Source: Veillonella sp.
GTDB lineage: Bacteria; Bacillota; Negativicutes; Veillonellales; Veillonellaceae
Assembly: GCA_022737715.1 (NCBI GenBank)
Contig: JAIITD010000094.1
Location: 1 to 6,760 of the forward strand
Reading direction: 5' to 3'
DNA length: 6,760 nucleotides
Shown here: positions 1-6,485 of the stretch, piece by piece
Layout: each line of letters begins with the position of its first letter
How positions within the stretch are numbered: position 1 is the first letter of the stretch
The notes under the pieces: model-generated
The model's database searches: none
What the model was told of the DNA's origin: nothing
Seen by the model: the letters and a program-made list of their open reading frames with translations, nothing else
Made by a program: the position numbers and the translations under genes

Positions 1-68
1 CATTCATTTTTTTTATTTTCAGATTCTACATATTCAAGTAAGAATTCCCGGTTATATTTATTTGTCAC
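1..68 (-). CDS. Possible start of a downstream gene, partial (window edge)
   Basis: A reading frame opens with GTG at 68-66, inside the last codons of ftsY in another frame, and stays open for 22 codons to the window edge. The visible peptide starts (M)TNKYNREFLLEYVESEN and continues lysine- and glutamate-rich. An in-frame TGA lies just upstream, so GTG is the only usual start codon in this frame. An AAAGGA stretch sits about 10 bases before it, a spacing like that of ftsY. An 11-base overlap with ftsY would suit a coupled operon gene, and no terminator follows ftsY. I do not recognise the protein. An open frame this short occurs often by chance, and two ATG codons at 7-5 and 3-1 in other frames are rival starts for a downstream gene. 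Confidence 0.38.
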   Translation of the reverse strand, partial: MTNKYNREFLLEYVESENKKNE

Positions 69-993
69 CTTGAATCATTCCTTTATTAAATAGTGCATTG
101 GCAAATTCTTTTGCATTAAATGGACGTAAATCATCCATGCCTTCACCAACGCCAATCCAACGTACTGGTACGCCTAGTTCTTCTTTAATAGAAATAACTA
201 CGCCACCTTTTGCAGTACCATCTAATTTAGTAACTACAATACCATTAACAGGTACGGCTTGACCAAATAATTTAGCTTGGCTTACCGCATTTTGACCTGT
301 AGTGCCATCGAGAACGAGCAGTGTTTGATGCGGAGCACCCTCTACATGATTGTTCGCTACGCGGCCCATCTTTTTAAGTTCTTCCATAAGATTTACTTTT
401 GTATGAAGACGACCAGCCGTATCGACAATCACCATATCTGCATTACGAGCCTTTGCGGATTCCATCGCATCATATACAACAGCAGCAGGATCGGCACCTT
501 CCTTATGTTTTACGATAGGTACGCCTACGCGGTCAGCCCAGATGGATAATTGGTCCGCCGCCGCTGCACGGAATGTATCGCCAGCAGCAATGATAACCTT
601 TTTACCTTCTTTAGTGTAGTAGTTTGCCAATTTAGCAATTGTTGTCGTTTTACCAACACCATTAACACCAACGACGAGAATAACCTCTGGATGGTGTAGT
701 GTAATCTCGTCCTCTTGATCAACGAGCATTTCTGTAATGCGGTCTTCCATAAATGGCATTACATCACCAGTATTGTTGATAATACCTTCTGTAACACCAC
801 GGCGGATTTCCTTCATCAAATACTCTGTAGTCTTAGGGCCGAGGTCACTTGTAAGCATAACTGCTTCTAAATCATCAAGAAAATCATCATCGATTTCTGC
901 ATAACCAATGATTACTGTTTCTACATTTTTTACAAAGGACTTACGAGTTTTTTCTAAGCCCTCTTTAATTTTATTAAAGAATCCAAATGCCAT
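58..993 (-). CDS. ftsY: Signal recognition particle receptor FtsY
   Basis: FtsY is the SRP receptor GTPase. It docks Ffh-ribosome-nascent chain complexes at the inner membrane and passes them to SecYEG. The 311-residue protein has a basic amphipathic N terminus (FGFFNKIKEGLEKTRKSF, residues 3-20), probably a membrane anchor, followed by the helical N domain (about 20-95) and the G domain. Visible GTPase motifs are G1 GVNGVGKTTT (109-118), G2 DTFRAAAADQ (139-148), G3 DTAGR (191-195), G4 TKLD (255-258) and the closing GVGEGMDDLRPF (281-292). All key residues look intact. It lacks the long acidic A domain of E. coli FtsY, as is usual in Gram-positive-type proteins. The start ATG overlaps the smc stop by one base (TAATG), and a strong Shine-Dalgarno lies 10 bases upstream inside smc, so translation is probably coupled to smc. 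Confidence 0.97.
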   Translation of the reverse strand: MAFGFFNKIKEGLEKTRKSFVKNVETVIIGYAEIDDDFLDDLEAVMLTSDLGPKTTEYLMKEIRRGVTEGIINNTGDVMPFMEDRITEMLVDQEDEITLHHPEVILVVGVNGVGKTTTIAKLANYYTKEGKKVIIAAGDTFRAAAADQLSIWADRVGVPIVKHKEGADPAAVVYDAMESAKARNADMVIVDTAGRLHTKVNLMEELKKMGRVANNHVEGAPHQTLLVLDGTTGQNAVSQAKLFGQAVPVNGIVVTKLDGTAKGGVVISIKEELGVPVRWIGVGEGMDDLRPFNAKEFANALFNKGMIQGDK

Positions 994-3900
994 TATGCTA
1001 GATCCTCCTTCACATCTTCAAATGAAACCGTTAACAATCGAGATACACCGCGTTCAACCATGGTTACCCCTTGTAATACTTCGGCGGCTTCCATCGTTTT
1101 CTTGCGATGTGATACGACGATGAACTGTGTTTCCTTATTTACGCGATTCAAGTAGGAACTGAATCGCTCTACATTTGCTTCGTCTAACGCAGCATCAACT
1201 TCATCAAGCACACAGAATGGAGCTGGACGATAGTCGAGGAACGAGAACAATAAAGCAATAACTGTGAGTGCTCGTTCCCCACCAGATAGTAATGTCAATT
1301 GTTGACGCTTTTTCCCTGGTGGTTGGATATAGAAATCGATACCACCAGTCAGGATATTTTCTGGATCGGTAAGTACGATTTGAGCCGTACCACCGCCAAA
1401 GAGTTGACTGAATACGTGTTGGAACTGCTTGCCTACCACATCTAATACATCATATAGTTGTGTGCTCATGGCCTTATCCATTTCAGCAATAACAGCTTGT
1501 AATTGTTCTTTTGCTGTATCGAGATCTGCTAATTGATTCGATAAGAAATCATATCGAGTTTTTGTCTCTTCGTATTCTTCAACAGCGTTAGGATTAACGG
1601 AGCCAAGTTCCGCAATTTCCGCCATTAAACGAGCTTGTTCCATTTTCCAATCATTAACAGAACCGGCAATATCGATATGCTGTGCATCTTCCAATGAATA
1701 GCCTAATTCATTTAAATCCTCTACAGCACGATCACAATCCATGCGATATCGAGTCAATTTACCTTCTGCTTCAACTAGACGATTTTGAACCACCTTATAC
1801 CGCTGGTTGAGTCGATCTTGTTCAGCTAAAATTGACTCAATCTCTTCCCGTGCACCAGACGTAGATTGATATGCTTCGTCGCGTAAAGCACGAAGTTTTT
1901 CTACCTCTCCGTGAACCGCTTCAAGAGATTCTTTTGCAACTCGTATTTGCTCAGGAATGATAACCTGCAATCGCTCTTCACTAGAATGTAATAACTCCAT
2001 GAGAGGTTCTAAGCGAGATGCTATGGTCTCCAAGTTTTGCTTCCGTTGCTCTTGTTGTACCTTTCGTTCTTCAATGGTCGTTTCCAAACGCTCACAAAGC
2101 AATCTAGATGCGGTAAATGCTTCATATGCCTCTTGTTGTGCCTTTTGCAACGTACTTAATCGTTCCATAATTGCCGATTGATCACCTTGTTGTTCAGGTG
2201 AGTTATGTAACGCCGCCAATTCGGCTTCAGATCGGGAAAGCACATGTTTTGTTTGCCCCATATCCACATCAATTTGAACGATACGTTCTTGCTCATCATG
2301 AAGCACTCGCTTTTTACGTTCTATTTGGTTTTCAATGTTCTGAATCTTCGTTTGACTCGCAGAGAACAAGAGATTGGTGTGTTGATATTGTTCATCCAAT
2401 ATACTGCGCTCACGTTGTGCCCGTTCAATCCGATTCTCTTCATCCTTAATTTGTTGTTCCAGCTTGGCTGTACGCTCTTCTACAGAGGCTAATTCTGCCT
2501 CTAAACGAGCGGCCTCTTCTCGACGACTTAACAAAGAACTGCGTTTTTTCTTCGTCGCACCACCCGTTAAGGAACCACCTGGTTGGAATTGTTCACCCGT
2601 CAATGTAACGATGCGTAACTGCTGATTATATTTCTTTTGTAACGCAATAGCCCGTTCCATTGTTTCTACAACTAATGTACGGCCCAACAAATATTGGAAA
2701 ATATGATTATAGGCAGCATCGAATTCAATACAATCAACAGCAGTCCCAATGACACCATCTTCTGATAATGCAGGCGTATCATAAGGACGTCCTTTTACAG
2801 AATCCATTGGCAAGAAGGTAACACGTCCGCCTTGTATCGACTTTAAGTATTGAACACCTTCTGACGCCGCTTTAGCCGTAGTTGTCACAACATGGTTAAC
2901 GCTACCACCTAAGGCAATTTCAATAGCAACAGTAAACCGATTGTCTACGGTAAATAAATCACCTACGGCCCCTTTAATCGCTTCACGCCATGGGCCCTTA
3001 CCGTTAAGGATATTTTTAGTACCTTCTAAATAGCCTTCATGTTGTTCTGCCCATTGTGCCAATAATTCCAACCGGCCCTGAGCCTTCTGTACATCACTAC
3101 TCATGCGGTTCAAGGACTTCCGTGCTTCATGCAACCGCTCTGATGCAGACCGCTCTTCATCAACTAAAGACTTCCTTTTATTAGATAATTCATTAAATTG
3201 AGCCTCTAATGATTCGTGTTCAGATTTCGCCAGCCCTAAATTGGATTGAACCTCTTTGATTTCCTCTTCTAAGGTTTCCACTTGAGCAGTAGATTCTGAC
3301 TTGCGACCCTCTAAGTTTCTCAGTGTAGCCTTAGCTGTTTCAATGCTTGCCACTAAGTCCAATTGGCGCTGTTGATAGGCTTGTCTATCACTTTCTAAAG
3401 ACTTCCAAGATGATTGTTCTGCATCTAATTGAGCAACCGCTTTATTGTAATTATCTTCTAAGGTTATGAATTGAGTGCGTTCAGATTCTAATTGAGCCGT
3501 TTCATCCTCAATTAGTCGCTCTAGAATGAGCAACTGTTGCTCTTCGCCTTTTTTAGACGCCTCTGCTTCACTAATGCGCAACGATGTATCTTCTACTTCA
3601 CGCTTTGTGGTACGCAACTGCTCCTCTAAAAGAGTAACAGTACCATTAATGCGCTCTTCTTCCCGTTGCTTTTCACTAAACTGTGCTTCCCAAGCTTTTA
3701 ATTGTTCTTGATCTTTAGCATTTTCAGCCTGTAATGAATGACGACGAGCATCAAGTGTGGATAATTGTGTTTGTAATTCAATTTCCTCATCTTTCAACGC
3801 AATGTTGTCATTTTCTGCACGCGTTAATAAACGATCTGCGGTCTTATAATTGTGAAAGCCAATCACACCATCATATTCGCGTTTACTACGGCTTAATGCC

Positions 3901-4547
3901 ATATATTTTTTCGTAGTTTCCGCTTTTTCTGCAAGAGGCTCTAGTTGTTCCTCAATAGTGGCCATAATATCGCGAATACGTTCCATATTGCGATCTGTAC
4001 TGGCAATACGTCGCAAAGCATCTTCTTTGTTAATTTTAAAACGAGAGATACCTGCTACATCTTCAAAAATGAGGCGCCGTTCTTCTGGTTTACTATTAAG
4101 AATAGCATCGATACGATTTTGCCCAATGATGGCCATTGAATCTTTACCTAGGCCCGTATCGGCTAATAACAAGTGAATATCCTTTAAACGGCATGTTCGT
4201 TTATTAATAAGGAATTCACTTTCACCAGTCCGATAAATACGACGTGTAATGGCCACCTCTTGCATGTCTACATCGAGTTGACCATCTGCATTATCAAATA
4301 CAAGGGTAACCTCGGCGGCACTCATCGGTTTTCGTTTTTCCGTGCCAGAGAAGATGATATCCTCCGCACGTTGGCCCCGTAAATTACGAACATTGGATTC
4401 CCCTAGAACCCATTTCATAGCATCCGTAATATTACTTTTACCACTCCCGTTAGGACCAATAACGGCAGTCATCCCTGGGGAGAATTTTACAACTGTTTTA
4501 TCAGCAAAGGATTTAAACCCTTTTAATTCTAGCCGCAGTAATTGCAT
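993..4547 (-). CDS. smc: Chromosome partition/condensation protein SMC
   Basis: SMC is the ATPase core of the bacterial condensin SMC-ScpAB, which loads at ParB-parS and organises newly replicated DNA. The protein is complete at 1184 residues, the usual size. The N-terminal head has Walker A GPNGSGKSN (31-39), the R-loop NLRG (55-58) and a Q-loop glutamine in IIGQNRIDAIL (Q143). A long glutamate-, glutamine- and lysine-rich coiled coil covers about 175-505. The hinge (about 505-665) ends in the glycine-rich GGSLTGG (657-663). A second coil covers about 670-1030. The C-terminal head has the ABC signature LLSGGERALT (1086-1095), Walker B FCVLDEVDAALDEANV (1111-1126, with D1115 and catalytic E1116) and the H-loop SHRKKTM (H1147). 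No frame break is seen. It follows the radical SAM gene by 45 bases and overlaps ftsY by one base. ScpA and ScpB are not in the window. Confidence 0.98.
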   Translation of the reverse strand: MQLLRLELKGFKSFADKTVVKFSPGMTAVIGPNGSGKSNITDAMKWVLGESNVRNLRGQRAEDIIFSGTEKRKPMSAAEVTLVFDNADGQLDVDMQEVAITRRIYRTGESEFLINKRTCRLKDIHLLLADTGLGKDSMAIIGQNRIDAILNSKPEERRLIFEDVAGISRFKINKEDALRRIASTDRNMERIRDIMATIEEQLEPLAEKAETTKKYMALSRSKREYDGVIGFHNYKTADRLLTRAENDNIALKDEEIELQTQLSTLDARRHSLQAENAKDQEQLKAWEAQFSEKQREEERINGTVTLLEEQLRTTKREVEDTSLRISEAEASKKGEEQQLLILERLIEDETAQLESERTQFITLEDNYNKAVAQLDAEQSSWKSLESDRQAYQQRQLDLVASIETAKATLRNLEGRKSESTAQVETLEEEIKEVQSNLGLAKSEHESLEAQFNELSNKRKSLVDEERSASERLHEARKSLNRMSSDVQKAQGRLELLAQWAEQHEGYLEGTKNILNGKGPWREAIKGAVGDLFTVDNRFTVAIEIALGGSVNHVVTTTAKAASEGVQYLKSIQGGRVTFLPMDSVKGRPYDTPALSEDGVIGTAVDCIEFDAAYNHIFQYLLGRTLVVETMERAIALQKKYNQQLRIVTLTGEQFQPGGSLTGGATKKKRSSLLSRREEAARLEAELASVEERTAKLEQQIKDEENRIERAQRERSILDEQYQHTNLLFSASQTKIQNIENQIERKKRVLHDEQERIVQIDVDMGQTKHVLSRSEAELAALHNSPEQQGDQSAIMERLSTLQKAQQEAYEAFTASRLLCERLETTIEERKVQQEQRKQNLETIASRLEPLMELLHSSEERLQVIIPEQIRVAKESLEAVHGEVEKLRALRDEAYQSTSGAREEIESILAEQDRLNQRYKVVQNRLVEAEGKLTRYRMDCDRAVEDLNELGYSLEDAQHIDIAGSVNDWKMEQARLMAEIAELGSVNPNAVEEYEETKTRYDFLSNQLADLDTAKEQLQAVIAEMDKAMSTQLYDVLDVVGKQFQHVFSQLFGGGTAQIVLTDPENILTGGIDFYIQPPGKKRQQLTLLSGGERALTVIALLFSFLDYRPAPFCVLDEVDAALDEANVERFSSYLNRVNKETQFIVVSHRKKTMEAAEVLQGVTMVERGVSRLLTVSFEDVKEDLA
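1004..1010 (-). promoter_or_regulatory. Ribosome binding site of ftsY, inside smc
   Basis: AAGGAGG, a near-perfect anti-16S match, lies in the last codons of smc, 10 bases before the ftsY ATG. The spacing is slightly long but usable. It supports the ATG at 993 as the start and shows that ftsY can be initiated independently as well as by re-initiation after smc. Confidence 0.8.
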
Positions 4548-4552
4548 GACTG

Positions 4553-4560
4553 CCTCCTTT
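4553..4560 (-). promoter_or_regulatory. Ribosome binding site of smc
   Basis: AAAGGAGG lies 5 bases before the smc ATG at 4547. This strong site fixes the start. It lies in the 45-base gap after the radical SAM gene, where I see no terminator and no convincing promoter, so smc is probably co-transcribed with the gene before it. Confidence 0.85.
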
Positions 4561-4592
4561 CTTAGTATAACCCCATTAAATCATATCTTTAA

Positions 4593-5636
4593 TTATACCA
4601 CATATACCATGCCATCTATACTGCATTGTACTGTATCAATATCATTATTTTCTCGCCATGTGAAAGTTATATTGCTATATGTTTTTTCAAAATATGTGAG
4701 ATTCCGTTTCTTTAATCCTCTTACCTTAGACGTAAGGTTTCGTGGGTAAGATATAGTAATAGAACGTATAGGCTTATTAAAATACTCCGTATGCTCATCT
4801 AAGCAATGCGCTATGCGTTGTCGCCATTGTTCATTTGTCACTAATTCTCCCATGGCAGGCTCATAAGGACCTGCCAATAAACTATGTCCTGCATCAAGTT
4901 CTTCTGTGCTTTGTAGACCCGTTCGAATAACAGTGATCTGATGCGATTCAAACCAGGTCTTTAAAAATGAACAATACTGTAATGCCCGTTCCAATGATAG
5001 TGGCTCATATATACCCGCCTTATATTGTTCTGCTAATTCTGTATTCTCAATAACAAGAACCGGATAAATACGCACAAAATCAGGCCGCAACTGAGAAATC
5101 TCAACCGCTGTTTTGATAATCGTATCCCAAGTATCTCCTAAAAGACCTGGCAAGAGTTGCAATCCCACAGTAAATCCAAATTTTCGTAATTGCTTAACTG
5201 CTAATTTTACATCATTAGCGGTATGACCACGTTTAGCTAAGGATAGTACGGTATCATCCATAGATTGTACACCGAGCTCTATTGTATTCATACCATATGA
5301 ACGTAGTAATTCTAATTGACTATCACTAACAGCATCAGGCCGCGTGGAACAACGAATACCATCAATACGCCCCTCTTTTAGAGCTTCATAAGCAGGTAAT
5401 AGTAATTGTCTTTGTAAGTCTTGATTAATAGCTGAAAAGGAACCACCATAAAAGCAGACTTCCCAGTATTTATCAGATTTAGATTCTCCAACATAGTCTT
5501 GAATAGTAGAGGTAATATACTCAGGAGTTAAATATCCTATCCCCGATACTTCTGTAATGCGAGACTGATTGCAAAATGTGCACACATGAGGACACCCTAC
5601 ATGAGGGATAAAAAATGGAATCATACCATATTTCAT
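4593..5636 (-). CDS. Elp3/YhcC-like radical SAM protein, no GNAT domain
   Basis: A 347-residue radical SAM enzyme. The CxxxCxxC cluster motif is in GCPHVCTFCNQ (C15, C19, C22) and should bind a 4Fe-4S cluster that cleaves S-adenosylmethionine. The SAM-contacting FYGGSF follows at 62-67. Further Elp3-family blocks are IRCSTRPDA (94-102), ELGVQSMDD (120-128), KRGHT (135-139), GLQLLPGLLGD (158-168), RIYPVLVIENTEL (189-201) and GLQSTEEL (240-247). The GNAT acetyltransferase domain of true Elp3, the wobble-uridine tRNA modifier, is absent. Instead about 60 C-terminal residues contain a KH-like pattern (see findings). Substrate and reaction are unknown; a role in RNA modification is inference from the family only. 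A strong Shine-Dalgarno supports this ATG. From memory, genes of this type sit between rnc and smc in several Clostridia and Negativicutes, so this is probably ancestral and not an insertion. Confidence 0.9.
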   Translation of the reverse strand: MKYGMIPFFIPHVGCPHVCTFCNQSRITEVSGIGYLTPEYITSTIQDYVGESKSDKYWEVCFYGGSFSAINQDLQRQLLLPAYEALKEGRIDGIRCSTRPDAVSDSQLELLRSYGMNTIELGVQSMDDTVLSLAKRGHTANDVKLAVKQLRKFGFTVGLQLLPGLLGDTWDTIIKTAVEISQLRPDFVRIYPVLVIENTELAEQYKAGIYEPLSLERALQYCSFLKTWFESHQITVIRTGLQSTEELDAGHSLLAGPYEPAMGELVTNEQWRQRIAHCLDEHTEYFNKPIRSITISYPRNLTSKVRGLKKRNLTYFEKTYSNITFTWRENNDIDTVQCSIDGMVYVV

Positions 5637-5643
5637 GAATAAA

Positions 5644-5651
5644 CCTCCTTT
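5644..5651 (-). promoter_or_regulatory. Ribosome binding site of the radical SAM gene
   Basis: AAAGGAGG is followed by a 7-base spacer and the ATG at 5636. This optimal arrangement decides the start in favour of M1 over M5. The site also lies inside a 15-codon open frame whose TGA overlaps this ATG (see findings). Confidence 0.87.
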
Positions 5652-5716
5652 CTATTACTAATCTGCTCTTCACGGTTCATGCGATGTATATAAAAAACCT
5701 AAATTAATAGTTCCTA

Positions 5717-5740
5717 TATAAAAAGCGCCTTTCGGCGCTT
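5717..5740 (-). terminator. Intrinsic terminator after rnc
   Basis: Read on the minus strand, a perfect 7-bp stem AAGCGCC/GGCGCTT (5740-5734 and 5729-5723) closes a GAAA tetraloop (5733-5730). A run of five U's starts within the stem foot (5724-5720) and AUAU follows. The stem begins one base after the rnc stop codon. The plus strand has no U-run after the hairpin, so it should act for minus-strand transcription only. It would end the fabF-rnc transcript. The short U-run may allow some read-through into the radical SAM gene. Confidence 0.75.
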
Positions 5741-5741
5741 A

Positions 5742-6485
5742 TTATATAGCAGCCATTAATCGTTCTAACGTCAATTGTGCTGCATGTTGTTCTGCAATTT
5801 TTTTACTTTTACCAGTACCTGCCTCGTAGGTAACTCCATCGATGGATACCTCCATCATGAAGGTTTTTGCATGATCAGGTCCCGATTCGCTAATAAGATT
5901 ATAAACGATGTGTTTATCGCCATCGCGTTGTACAAATTCTTGTAACAACGTCTTGTAATCTTTTCCGCGCTTACCTTCTAATGCTTGTTTAAGATTAGGA
6001 GCTAAATAATGTAAAACAAACTCCATTACTGTTGTATAGTCTGTCGTAATATATAGCGCACCGATTAAGGATTCAAATGTGTCAGCCAATATGGATTTTC
6101 TATCACTACCTCCAGAGGACTTTTCCCCATGGCCCAGTAATAAATAATCGCCTAAATGCAATGTACGACTAACAGTAGCTAATGAATCTTCACAAACTGT
6201 AGCCGCCTTAATCTTAGTCAAATTACCTTCAGACATATCATGATATGTTTTAAATAAATATTCACCGATGATTAAATCCAATACAGCATCACCTAAGAAT
6301 TCTAAGCGTTGGTTATGATGAATATGCTTAGATTTATGTTCATTCGCATAAGATGTATGAGTAAAAGCACAATCTAAAATAGAGATATCAATATTGGGTA
6401 TATGTAAACGACTAACAAGCTCATGAAGAGAATCTTCACGAGCTTGTGTCATTATAGTATTCTTATGCGATACGTTCCGCCCCAT
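5742..6485 (-). CDS. rnc: Ribonuclease III
   Basis: RNase III is the dimeric, Mg2+-dependent endonuclease that cuts double-stranded RNA. It separates 16S and 23S rRNA precursors and processes some mRNAs. The 247-residue protein has the catalytic domain with signature NQRLEFLGDAVLDL (58-71). E62 and D66, and D135 and E138 in ADTFESLIGALY, match the catalytic acids E41, D45, D114 and E117 of E. coli; E86 in SEG probably matches E65. The position of E. coli E38 is glutamine (Q59). A double-stranded RNA-binding domain follows (about 176-247) with its GTGKSKKIAEQHAA block (223-236). The ATG overlaps the fabF stop in TAATG, which suggests coupled translation, but neither this ATG nor M12 (6452) has a strong Shine-Dalgarno, so the true start could be 11 codons later. 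Confidence 0.96.
   Translation of the reverse strand: MGRNVSHKNTIMTQAREDSLHELVSRLHIPNIDISILDCAFTHTSYANEHKSKHIHHNQRLEFLGDAVLDLIIGEYLFKTYHDMSEGNLTKIKAATVCEDSLATVSRTLHLGDYLLLGHGEKSSGGSDRKSILADTFESLIGALYITTDYTTVMEFVLHYLAPNLKQALEGKRGKDYKTLLQEFVQRDGDKHIVYNLISESGPDHAKTFMMEVSIDGVTYEAGTGKSKKIAEQHAAQLTLERLMAAI

Noticed and set aside
525..722. A 65-codon minus-strand frame inside ftsY
   Set aside because: It lies in another frame over the conserved FtsY GTPase motifs and has no independent support.
4564..4569. TATACT as a possible -10 box for a separate smc promoter
   Set aside because: The matching -35 region is poor (TTAAAG), and the predicted start would fall inside the smc Shine-Dalgarno, leaving no usable leader.
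4723..4738. Inverted repeat ACCTTA-GACG-TAAGGT
   Set aside because: It is a 6-bp AT-rich hairpin inside the radical SAM coding sequence with no U-run on either strand; it is expected by chance.
4342..4749. A 135-codon plus-strand open frame across the smc start and radical SAM end
   Set aside because: It is antisense to the conserved SMC Walker A region and to the radical SAM C terminus, has no visible ribosome site, and its composition matches a shadow of the real frames.
5685..5715. Promoter for the radical SAM gene (TATATA or TATACA as -10)
   Set aside because: At 16-18 base spacing the -35 hexamers (such as AGGAAC or GAACTA) do not resemble TTGACA and there is no extended -10, so I do not list it as a feature, although some promoter is expected here.
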